Below are positions 27,776 through 39,500 of a stretch of DNA of 64,000 nt, piece by piece. The position numbers and the translations under genes are program-made. The stretch lies in the NCBI GenBank assembly GCA_040954595.2, contig CM082591.2, positions 5,208,001 to 5,272,000 of the forward strand, written 5' to 3'. The stretch is from Balanoglossus misakiensis (lineage: Eukaryota > Hemichordata). Each line of letters starts with the position of its first letter. The stretch's first letter is position 1. The notes beneath the pieces are model-generated. The model ran no database searches. It was not told the origin of the DNA and saw only the letters and a list, made by a program, of their open reading frames with translations.

Positions 27776-30004
27776 TCACAGTGTTTTCTTGCAGTAAAAA
27801 TCCTCATTCAATACATTAGTTTTATTAGTTTGAAAACACTCAAAACCTGCTTCTTTCAGCATTTCTAGAGCCCTTTCCCTGCCCCATGCTGCTCCTAAGC
27901 CAAAACTGTCATCTCCATAGGACAGTGAAGCTGGCATGCAATGGAACAGACTGATGGTGTATAGAACAGTGGCCCAGGGATGATCTATATTATCGGCCTG
28001 TTTGGTGTGAAAACCCACATCTTTCATTACAAAGAATCCGTCATCTTTAACAATACTTCGAATCCCTTTCAGGAGTAGGTCGGGACGCCCCACATCATGG
28101 ACAACGTCAATGCAGAAGACAACGTCAAACTTCGACTTCCAAGCGTCGACCTCCGCCATCTTGATGGCGTCGCCGAGGTCGAAAGTCACGTTCGAGAGTT
28201 GCATCCTGGCGGCTCGAGATTTGGCGGCTGCGACTGCCTCCTCTGACATTTCAATGCCGAGAAATTGGCACTTTGGAAAGTCGCGAGCGAGATAACACAG
28301 CGCAGCGCCACTACCACAGCCTACGTCACACACGGTTGATGATGTCTCTGAAAGGTAAAAATATTCAAATGTGTGAGAGACACGTTAACGAAGTGGCACC
28401 CCCGGGGAAGGGGGGGTGGGTACTCCTATGGGAAGATGTACGGGTATATGCCACTCGGATGTGCCATTTTTTCACAATCCAACATAGCTCCACATTTCAT
28501 CCAAAGAAAATAGGAAATGTCCCCATACTTTCGAGAAAAATAAACTCCACATGCAACAGAGCAATGGTATCCCACATAGGCTACAGTATCCCACATTTAA
28601 CTAGAAATCCCTAAAATCCAATGGAACAATTACTTGAGTACTCATTTTGTCCAGTTAAGTTCTATGCGAATGACAAGAATCCTCGACTCGCCGTCTCACC
28701 TAAAATTTCCCTGATCTTTTCGTTGTCTGTAAGGAATACTGGCGGCTGGCCTTTCAGATATCCTGTGGCTACAGTGTCCATCCACTGGTGAAATAGTGTA
28801 TATCTTGACATTGGAACTCCTGAAAGGAAAATTCACGGGTTTAGGGAGCTTTCAGATATTATGACGGGGTGGCCGAGGGAAATTTGGGACAGTTCATAAC
28901 GTACAGTTATTTTTTACCCGTCCCACCTCACTCATGATAACTGAAAGCTCCCTAAGCATAAATCTTTTTTTTATACAGGACGCACCTTTTGGACCATCCT
29001 TCTTGAAGCAGTTACGTATGTCTTTGTACACTTCGCAGATGACTGGCACGGCTTCACAGAACGCTGGCAGGGTCCCGTTACCATGTTTGGTGCAGAGGGC
29101 GTTGTGTCGGTGTGGGGGTAAGTAATAGGTGTCGTCATCGGAATCGACGTCTACAATCCCAGCAGCCACCACGGCACCGAGCCATTCCCTCACGTACCTA
29201 TGGCGAAAGAATCATGGGAGGAAATGAAAGTAAAGTTCATGCACGTGTTCTCGGATCCTTAAACTTTAACGCAGGGAAAATTAATATACATGTAGTTGAA
29301 AAGTGCAGCAGGCAAAAACAATACTCCAACTTGATGACAGCGGAGAAGATTGATCGTGTATGGAAATAAAGTGTCAGCATGTTGTTTCCATGTTTTGACA
29401 TAACCATCATTTTAATGGCCTTGGATGTTGGCGAAATTGTACGAGTCTTCAAACTTCGATAATATATTAGATGAATACCAAGGTCGAATTGCCAATGTAT
29501 TAAAGGGACAAAGTCTCTCTCTGGCTGCACTTTTTCCATTAATTATATTTGATACAAGACACTTTATGTTATTCTACATGTGGATATATAGTAAATCAAT
29601 GTTCGACCACACACACTTTCCATCCCACTTGTAGACACGAGGGTGAAAAGCTCGCCAAAATGAATAGTCTTCACCATTTATTCATTTTTGCACGGTCGAA
29701 CATTGATTCACTATATATCCACATGTAGAATAACATGAACGGTGTCTTGTATCAAACATAATAAATGGAAAAGGGGCAGCGAGAGAGAGACTTTGTCCCT
29801 TTAATAATACACGCACCTCTCCTTCAAACCAGCAGCGTCTGCGATTTCTTTGGAGGTTTTCGCCTCTCCGAGCGTTGCCATGACATTGAAGAGACCCGTA
29901 GCTGATCCCATAGCTACGCTGACAGAAGTAAAACCAGATTGGACAGTTTGAAACATCTGCCTCTCAAAGGTTTCCGCAGTTTCGCCGTGTTTGCCCGTCA
30001 TCAT
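27776..30004 (-). CDS. SAM-dependent methyltransferase, Rv2258c-like (4 exons)
   Basis: Predicted class I methyltransferase transferring a methyl group from S-adenosylmethionine; the acceptor is unknown. Exons run 30004-29817, 29197-28986, 28819-28700 and 28347-27776, joining in frame to 364 codons including the stop, with GT-AG borders throughout. Residues 1 to about 120 look like the winged-helix N-domain of this family (ADAAGLKERYVREWLGAVV across the exon 1/2 join). Motif I is DVGCGSG at about residues 181-187, followed by an acidic strand end (GIEMSEEA). DVVFCIDVVHDVGRPDLLL and a GFFVMKDV strand complete the Rossmann fold. The family resembles mycobacterial Rv2258c and occurs in many invertebrates. 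The start is the first of two adjacent ATGs, placed by the upstream TATA box. The assignment to the family is firm; the biological role is not known. Confidence 0.88.
29498..29806. mobile_element. 309-bp foldback MITE in methyltransferase intron 1
   Basis: The ends TTAAAGGGACAAAGTCTCTC and its complement bound arms of about 110 bp each (29498-29607 and 29692-29806) around a loop of about 85 bp. The arms are close to identical, for example CTACATGTGGATATATAGTA and its complement. It has no coding capacity. Its right end lies only about 10 nt inside the intron from the exon 1 donor at 29816. Confidence 0.9.
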
Positions 30005-30056
30005 TGCACTCTGGTGTCAGCCAGCCGTATACCAGGCTGAGTGGTGGACCCTTCCG

Positions 30057-30064
30057 TATTTATA
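30057..30064 (-). promoter_or_regulatory. TATA box of the methyltransferase gene
   Basis: TATAAATA on the minus strand lies 53-60 bp upstream of the first ATG (30004). Initiation about 30 bp downstream would give a very short 5' UTR of about 20-25 nt. No other core element was recognised. Confidence 0.6.
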
Positions 30065-30899
30065 GGGAGGGGGCTCGTGCTGTGTGGTGGACCAGTCGAT
30101 ATTCGGGAGGGGGGGGGGGGCTGCTGGATTTATGAAAAAAAATTACCAGCCTAAGATTGCTGTGAAAAAATAGTTGTCACTATACATGCAGTACCAAATA
30201 ATACTAGTACATGTACATGTATTTTCTTCCAGGGATATATTGCTCATATGCATTTCGTATTCAGCATCAACTCTGCTTGGCACATTTTGGCTTCACTGAT
30301 TTCTTAAACTCCCCCCCCCCCCCCACCACTCCCCTGTCTTGTCATTTATTTTGGATTTTGCTTATTCACATTTAATTTATTTAATTTGCCGAGTCATCCA
30401 TGGTTAACAAAAAACGGACAGGAGATGAAATAATCTTTCCAGGAACACACTTTCCGAGTGAGAGCAATATGCTGCAAAAATAGATTTATAGGTTTTCTGT
30501 TCCGAGAAGTCTTTGAGTTCCCTGAATTATTCTTTGTGTCCCTGATCCCCTTTCAGTACCACTAAAAACACTGGTAGGTATTAACAGAACATAACGGTTG
30601 TCAGTCATATTTTTTGACACATTGACGTCAAATTCCGTTTAATTAGGTCATATGTGCTGTTCCGATTACCCGACCTACCCTAATTAAACCTGGAAGTAAG
30701 AATAACGATGTCAAATATACAAAATTTATGCAATTTGCGCGAATCTCGCGAGAACGATGACGTCATTCTTCCACACTCCGGCGGCAAGAGAAATAAAAAT
30801 GCAAAATAAATAAATTCTCTACCTAGTTACCTATTTTTTAAAAACATGTTATTTTCGCCATCCCTCCCAAATAACGTAAAATATATTTGTACAATTGTA

Positions 30900-31945
30900 A
30901 ACATATCGCCTTGAAGCTTTTCGCGGCCATAATAAGATCAACCCATCAACTGTCCAACGCCACTGGATGGCGGTATGACCGAAAATTGAAAATCGTCGAA
31001 AAATGGGCGGTCCTTATTTAGCTGGTTGCTTTCAGACGGCAACTAATTACATTCATCCCTATATTTAATTAATTTCTTTTCTCAACAGCTGAAAAGTAGA
31101 CCACAACGATTGTGATCGGTCAATTACTTTCAACGCGCCTCGGCACAGTTAGACCATAGCAGGTGATTGGTCAATTGCTCTCTGTGCGCTTTGAGCACGT
31201 GTCTACTTGACGAGACATAGACGCTTGACACAATTTTGTTGACCTCCAAACGTTTGTCCCATCTCTGACATGTCTGGAGAAATGACCTGGTTCCGTTCCC
31301 CTCCGACTCGCTTGACACCATTTCGTTGACCCCAAAAAGTTTGACCCCATCTCTGACGTTTCAGAGAAATTTAACTCGGGGTGCAAATGACCTGGTCCCC
31401 CGAAACAATTTTCAAAGCCCGTAATTGTGGATATGCATCGTTTCAAATAAAGGTGCCTGAAAGAAACATTGCCAATAATTAATTTATTGATTTTTGACTA
31501 TTTTAAATATAACTAGACTACGCAGAATTCATAAATGGCGCGGTCCTTATTTTAGACCACGGCAGACATGCTAACAAACTTTTTGGGGTCAACGAAATTG
31601 TGCCAAGCATGTCTCGCCAAGTGGACATCTGTTCAAGCGCTCAGAAAGTAATTGACCAATCACATGCTCTGGTCGAACTGTGCCAAGCGCGTAGGCAGTA
31701 GTTGACCAATCACAATTTGCTACGGTCTTCCTGCTTCAGGTGTGGAGAAAATATTTAATTAAATACGTGAATGAAAGTACATATGTAATTAGTTACCGTC
31801 TAGACATAACTGGCTGAAATAAGGACCGCCCATTTTTCGGCGATTTTCAATTTTCTGTCATATCGCCACCCAGTGGCGATGAACGATGAATGCGTTCATA
31901 CGTTAGCAGCGCGGCGTGCCAAGCTTCAAGACGATATTTGAATAT
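30900..31945. mobile_element. ~1-kb foldback element with long inverted arms
   Basis: The left arm (about 30900-31340) and right arm (about 31575-31945) are inverted, diverged copies. They share ATATCG(C/T)CTTGAAGCTT, AAAATGGGCGGTCCTTATTT, the ATTGGTCAATTAC/TTGACCAATCAC phrases and GGGGTCAACGAAATTGTG or its complement. The left arm also holds a tandem duplication of a roughly 95-bp segment (GCTTGACAC...ATCTCTGAC...GACCTGGT). There is no transposase frame, so this is a non-autonomous foldback transposon. Confidence 0.82.
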
Positions 31946-32249
31946 GAAAAGACGAAAATGTCTTATATTTCTTCTTAAATCAACAACAGAATGTTTTATT
32001 TTCGTAAAAAAAAAGTTATTGCATAATCGTTATTTTTGTCCATATCTGAATTTTGCGATTACACATTCACCTAAAATTCACATTACGTATTATAACACAC
32101 CATGCAGTGAAACCTCGATCGTGATTCGTCAGAACGCCGTCACGTGACCTTAGTCATTTCGAACTGTTCCCTGGGGCATCAGTTCAATCGGTTTCTGCCT
32201 GGTACTGTTGCCCCGTCTTGATATAATTCCGTGTTTGGTGTGTTATAAA

Positions 32250-32420
32250 ACACATGATGACTGACATATTCTGGCAACAGTGTATTTTTGATGACCTTGG
32301 GACTGCCAGTCACACCAAAACAGTCTGTTTTCCTGAGGGCATATACTGTTTTAGTTGTGACTAGCAGCGCCCTCGGTCATCAAAATACACTGTTGCCCTC
32401 ATTGTCAGTTATCGTTTGTA
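32250..32420. mobile_element. ~170-bp foldback MITE
   Basis: GGCAACAGTGTATTTTTGATGACC near 32272 pairs with GGTCATCAAAATACACTGTTGCC ending near 32397. The pairing extends inward through the CAAAACAGT/ACTGTTTTAG region and outward through weaker complements. No coding capacity. Confidence 0.8.
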
Positions 32421-33576
32421 TACTGTCTTTGAGGGCGTTGTATGTTCCCAGAAACCCCTGGTCTATGTAAAAGAGACATGCTTGAAACTCACTTTTTATT
32501 AGATTTTAGATAGCAGGAATCTGTTTTATTTCCATACAGTAAGAATGCTTTCTTCTGGATAAAAAATACATAACAATGGCTGCTACTTTTTTGTATTATC
32601 ATGGTTTTACTTTCAAACTTAGAATGACTTAATAAATGAGCTTACTATTGGGTTATTACCAACCTGTGATTGTGGCTGTACTTTTCAATATAAAGTAATA
32701 AATGGGTGCCACACGTAGTAATTTCATGTTACTGTTGGCCAGTATGGTTGACTGTAAACTCATACCAATAAAATGCCAAGATGTAAAGGGTCATGAAAGT
32801 GGTTTATTTTGTCAACATGGAACCATTTACTACACATAATCAAAGAAGTAATCTAACTTCCATAATTCCGTCAGATTCCTTCGAACCAGAAAAAACGCTT
32901 GTTCATGACTCAATTTTGTGTAAATTGACAAATTACTCAGACTAAACTTGAATAAAGTGTAAAGAAAAAAATTACATGACAGTAAAATCAACCGGTTCCA
33001 TAATAAAATGTAATACACTTTAATTGATGTCTCTGTAACTGGACTGGTCCATCTTTATCACGTAGGTGAGTACAGCGTTCAAAACGGTGGGTGAGATGTG
33101 CACCAAACTGAATGTGTTGTAATAAACAACCACACACAGCAGTGCAGTAAATGCTGTCTAAGCATGTCGTGTTTGCCAAAAGTTACAGGCCGTGTGAGAA
33201 GACTTTATATAGCTCTTGAATACTATGATAGTGAGTTGATTTTTGATGTACCGCTTAAAAAAATGTTCTGAAATGAAAGAAAAATGAAAAGATCGTGAGT
33301 CACTCATAGATTAGAAAGAGCACTGGTTGAGGTCAGAGATCATTTGTAATATTCACATGATGTTTGGCATCAATGAGAGAAATCAAGAATCAGCCTACTC
33401 CAAGATAAACATTTCTAAGTCAGACACTATCTAGTAAGTATGAAGGCTCTAGTGAAAAGGATGTGTAAAATATAAAAATAGATGAACATTTACTGTTGCA
33501 GCTGAAATTTCAGGCTAATGGACAGACAGTTCGTAATGTTGTCAGAGACTTGAAAAAAATACAGCTATGTTCATGC

Positions 33577-36500
33577 TTACATTTCATCTTCGTAATTTTT
33601 GGGAGGGGCAACTGCTATAACTAATTCCAAAGTACCAGTCCCCTGAAAAACAAGTAGTTATTGAGAAGTAAAAATAATGTGTCAGGTAATATATCACAAA
33701 ATACATGAACACTGTTATTTATTAAGTAATTAGATGTAACAGATTTAAGTGTTTGGTTCAATACAATACATATTTGCCAATCCACCCTCCCCTTTCCTAT
33801 GCCCCCACCCCCTAAAGAAACAACTGGTCCTCAATGTTGTGCAAACACTATACTTACATCAGTATTTTTCATGGCCTCAGTGAGAATCTTTTCAGCCTCA
33901 GCTAGCTTAACGCCTGTGGTCTTTTTATTGTCCACCATCATGATCTGGTCGCCTTTATACATACCCCCTGGAAACAGACAGACAAATTGGTGGTACGGAA
34001 TTTACTAGAATTCACTTTGGAATACATTTTACTTGCAGTTTGACTTGTGTAATCACAGTGTAAACATATCCGCTTCTATCAAATGTAACAGAAATTCATG
34101 CATCCTTTAAATAGGTTTATACTTCATTGTTAGGGGGTTAAATACATTATATGATTTTTTTCGCTTACCTAAGTAGCAAAAGCCTATTTAAGGTAACAAG
34201 AATTATTACTGGTTTTAAAACGTTTTAGAAATTAGCAGGTATAATGAGGGTAGATTCAGTTTTCAGAACCACTTTACTGACACCAGTAGGAAGAAACCAT
34301 TAGTGGACCACACTCACCATGTCTGTAGGCTGCCCCACCCTCATACACTTCAGAAATGACGACTTTTCCAATGGGGGAATCTATACCCCCTTCAATGACT
34401 ACTTCCAGTGGCCCATCTTTTTTAATTTTTAACAGTCGGATTTCTCTCCCTCCAATTTCTCGGTCGGTAAACTGAGAAAATAAAAGTAACAAAAAATAAG
34501 TTTTCTGAGATGTGACAGTATTCATGTACCTTAAAATCAACTATACCTAGGGCTAAACTGTTACAATTAATTTAATTCTGCAGTTGAAAAATCAAATGAA
34601 ACTAATTTAAGATCTACAAATAAAAGCTTTTTGAACTGTTATTGAAATCCCAAAGTGTTTACATTAGCTACTGAAGACAACACTATATATAATTCAAGTG
34701 GTGTGTATACAGGTTATGACAGTGCGTGCATATTTGCGTGTGCAGTGTGAATGATGTTTATAATATTTTGCACTAAACTAGCATCTGCAGTTTAACCCTT
34801 TCACACCCAGTTCCCTCTTTGAAGATCCAACTTTACAATGGATTTCGTTCAAACCATGGTAGTGAAAGGGTTAAAAAAATCAATATACAATTATGACTGC
34901 TTTGATCACACATATAGCATACTCCTCTCAAAAGCATATACATGTATGTCTTACAAATACTCAAACTCTCTTAGACAAATACACAAATACAACAGGTACC
35001 TATACTTACAATGTATCAAGTTGCAGCATCTGGTATTAAAACCTCAGCTAGGCCGAGTGGTTCAGAGAAAAGTCTGAACCTGCTCTAACTTTGACACCAT
35101 TACCGAATTTCCTTACATTCCCAAATAGTTTTATAACTACAATTTAGCAAATCTCCGATAAGGGTATTGACCTTACTTGATTGTATTTTTTTACCAGCGC
35201 GTTTATCTATAGTAACCCTTTCATCCCTGTTTCCCTTTACAGAGGTCCAAATTTACCACAGCAAAAAAGGACTTGGACCAAACCATGGTGGTGAAAGGGT
35301 TAAGGCTTACAGCATATGTAGCTGTTAGCTTTTATGGAGAGGAGATTCTAATACGGATTGGTGCTTTAGTATTTACAGTGTCATCTAATGCAGTGTCAAG
35401 GTGGGAGGTTAAAGGTCAGGTCAGGTCGGAGCACGCTGGGTCATAGGTTAGTGCAGAGTGTCAAGGGTCAAGGGGTGGATAGTGCCTCTGGTATGCTGTT
35501 GGGTGGTACACACTACATGGTGGGCATCCAGAGTTTTGTACATGTTTGAATACTCACGAATCTTCTTGGGTTAAAGTTAGCGGCCGTGTCGTTTGTACCC
35601 TGTCTGTAGCTAGCGTATGTGTGGCCCGTGGGTTTGAGATGAACTTTCATGGATGTGGTGAAGTTAGGCATGTCGTCGGTCTCGTAATGATGTGTATTGG
35701 AGGAGACCCTCTGTGATATGGTGGAGATGATGGAGGGGGGCAACACATAAAACAGGCATGCGTCACAAGTGGTGATCAGTTCTCAAGGCAAATACTGCAC
35801 GTAGCTACAAGACACCTGAATCAACCGGCCACTGACTGAAATTCAGGTCACAGGCTTTGGTAGTCCATGTGGGCTACCTTTTCAGTTTGTTTTTTTTGTA
35901 GCCCAAATGAAAAGAATGTAGCAGCTATGTGTGCCCTTTAAGCCCATATGACATGTCACTGACTCAAACTCACTAGAAGCTCAAGAAAATTTTCCACACT
36001 ACATAATTCAAAGAAAGGTATAGGGCTGACTCAGAGAATTTTTTAGAAATCCTCAAATTAAAAATTATGTATGTTTGTGGGATTACCGCTAATTTCAAGT
36101 CCTGACTTCAACAGTGTAATGATATAGGTGTTCATCACATACTTTATTCTTCTCACACGTGTGCACTAAGATGAGTGTAACTGCAAGCAACAGTAAACCA
36201 ACATCTCTGCTTTAGCTCTCACTGCAAATGCAAAGTCATGGCCTCACCCGTTTGGCGACCTCCAACTCCTCTTCGATCTCCTGCCTCTTCATGCTCCACT
36301 GTTCCTGCACAGACAAGGACTTCTCCTTCTCGATCTCTTTCTCCTGCTGCACGCTGAGATTAAACAGCTCCTCGGCGATCTGCGCCGATTCCAAGTCCTC
36401 GTCCACGGACGTCTGACTGGTCCGGCTGCCCGATCTCAACTTGGGCTGCGCCATCCACAAATCCTGCCATTTTTCTTCCTCTTTCCTCTGGGCTTCCTCG

Positions 36501-39500
36501 GATGGGGGGAGCGAAGTGACGTGTTTATTCTTCTCGAAGTGGGCTTTCTCTTCCATGATCTTCCGTTCTGCGTCCGCCCTGCGGGAATGCAGTTGTGGTT
36601 GTATAATTGGTGAAAAGTACACTAAAACCTGTTTAAACTGAATGCTAATAGGACTGAAGAAATTGGTTGTTTTGCAGAGGTCTCTATTTTACAGAGGTTC
36701 TTTTAAAATGTGTGGTTCTATGTTAAAGGGACCGGAAAATGTCTACTGAATTTAATTTTAGTTGGCTTGACAATAGTAGAAGAAGGTTTCCTAGAAATTC
36801 TCAAAATCGAATGTTATCCTATAGGAATTAGGGGTAATGTTCCCCCTTTAATGAAAGTATATTACCTGTCTTTGTCCAATCTTCTTTGCTTCTCTCGTTC
36901 ATTCTGCAAAGCGACCTGTCTCAGTCTTCTGAGTTCAGCCTGCTGCTTCTCCACATTGCTGTCCATCTCGGCTTTCCGTGTTTTCTGGGGCTTGGCGTAG
37001 ATGTCAAAATCGGTCTGAGAAGTAAACACCAGAAAATTACTATCTCGTGAAGGACCAATGATTGTGTGGTTATATTTTTGTGAATATCTTCCCGGGATCA
37101 TGTGTTAGCCCCCATCACTTCAAAATTTTGGTTCAACCCTATTTTTTGTCAAATAGTGTGGGTGGTCCTATAATGCAGTGACACAGGGATAAAAGAGTTC
37201 ACTTTGGGAGAGTTACTTTACTTACCCCTCCCTTTTTCAGAGTGATGGTCAGTTGCTTGCTGGACTTCAAGACAACCACGGCTTCTGCATGTGTTATACC
37301 AACAAAGCTGACTCCATTCACTTCCAGAATCTGATCTCCAGGCTGAAAGACGAGTAACAGTTCTTTAGTAGTTTGCTCAGAAGACTGCCATTATTTTTAA
37401 CAGTTGGAGAGAAATGGAAAGCTCTGCAGAAATTCCCAACTTCCAGCATGAGAAGACAACATTTACTTAACTACATGCATGACATTAAACCATCAAGTAT
37501 CTAGTCACTCAAGACCAGAGACCAGCTCGATATATTGTATATGTACCCACCATACATCCCTTATGTTGATGTCGATTTGATCTGTCAGAGACTGTAGCTT
37601 GATATATTGTACCCATCCTACACAATTTATGAGCCAGCCCTTACCTTGATACAGATTTGATCTGTCAGAAATATGGCTTGACATATTTTACCCACCATAC
37701 ACAATTTATGACTCAGCCCTTACCTTGATGTCGATTTGACATGCCACAAACTATTCCCTGACATATTTTACCCACCATACACAATTAATGACTCAGCCCT
37801 TACCTTGATACCGATTTGATCTGCCAGAGACTGTGGCTTCACATATTGTATGAATATGTCCGGTTTGCCTGGAGTGCTGGCAATGCTGCAACCCAGAGTC
37901 ATCCCGCCGACGAGATTGACGTAAAGTTTACGAATGTCGTCCTCGGCCCCGTTCTCAGCTTCTTTGATTACGTCCTCCTTCAGGAGAAGAGACAAGATAA
38001 AAATAATGAGCGAAGGTGAATCCTGAACTTTGCAACAATGTACAGTGGTGTTCCATTACAGGCTTTCAACTGCCTACTTCATGGGATTTTGACCAGTGTT
38101 GTAATTCAGCATTTTTTTCGTCTTCCTTACCAGCATGGTGGGGGCACTGCTCTCCACGTACTTCCAGGTCAGGGGGTCATTCTTCCTGTTCTTTTCTGGC
38201 ACCATGCCAACAGCTGAAAATAAAACAGGCAAGCACAACACCATATCATACCGGTACATCACTGTTCAGAATAATTGCATTACTTAAAAGCACCTGTTTT
38301 CTCTCCCTGCTAGATTACGAAATTTCAGTTTGACGATTAAACGTTGGCTGACAGCAACTGAGATATCATGCTTAGACTGATGAATAACAAAGTATGTGTA
38401 TTTCATGTACCCATTGTTTGTAATTTTCTGTGGGTGTGTTATCGACTATTAAACATCCACGCACACACACACATCAACCATAACCACCCACCAATCAATA
38501 CACATATCCATCCACTCCGATCACTTACTTTTCACTTTGAGCGTTACAGATCGTTTGCTGTGAATGAGTGCCAGTACTTCATCATGGGTTGCCTGTGAGA
38601 TGTTGAAACCATTTACTCGAACCACTTGATCTCCAACCTGACATAAAAAAAGGCAATTGTCCATTACATTGTACAGTCAAACCTGTGTTAGTGGTCACGT
38701 CTATATAGTGGCCACTTTGTAACTGTCTCTGTGCAATTTACATGTGCAATAATTGACCTGTCTATAAAGGCCACCAGTCTATAAAGGCCAGTGTAGGAAA
38801 GTCCCTTCACTGGCCACTATAGACAGGTAGCCTGTATAATTTTTTTGATAAATGAAGGTAAACAAAATAATAAATGAAAGATCAATTAAATTGAAAAATT
38901 TTCATTGAAAAAACCCCCCAAAGTCTTGGGTTAATAAGAGCAGTTATTGTTGGTACAGTACAGATCTGAGCTACGTTATTTCCATTAGCAAAAGTGAGCC
39001 AACCCATTGCCAGTCCAGTGTTAGTAAACTACAAAACAACTCTTGATCTGTACTGTACAATATCCACCCTTCATATCACTGTAACACTCACCTTTAATCC
39101 TTTGATGGCTGCCTGGGAGTCGGGAATGACATCCGAGACAAAGATTCCCACGGCAAACTCCACACCGCCACGGATACTGAATCCAAAGGTCTCGTTGGTT
39201 TGCTTGATGAGTCGAACCACACGTACCCGTTCACTGTTGAGAGACAGACAACCACTTTACTGTAAGCTCGATTTCATTTTTCCAAGTCGATTGAAACTGG
39301 TTTTATTTCCAGCCAGGGTGCCAAGAATCCTGGCACCCTGGGCCTGTTGGGCTTCCAGGTGCGTGTTACTCAGTAGGGCCTATACAAGACTCTCAAACCA
39401 ATACAGTGCAAAGCAGTATATTTTACAGGGGGTTCAGACTGCAAAGTGTGTCTAACTTAAGTACGTATGAGAGCCATGTCAAGCCAATCAAAATACGTTT

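Larger units (their letters stand above)
30065..33576. other. Intergenic region between methyltransferase and USH1C
   Basis: No exon recognised. It contains C/G homopolymer tracts (about 30103-30120 and 30310-30324), two foldback elements listed separately, and the presumed 3' UTR of USH1C at its right end. CRE-like TGACGTCA occurs near 30757. Confidence 0.5.
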
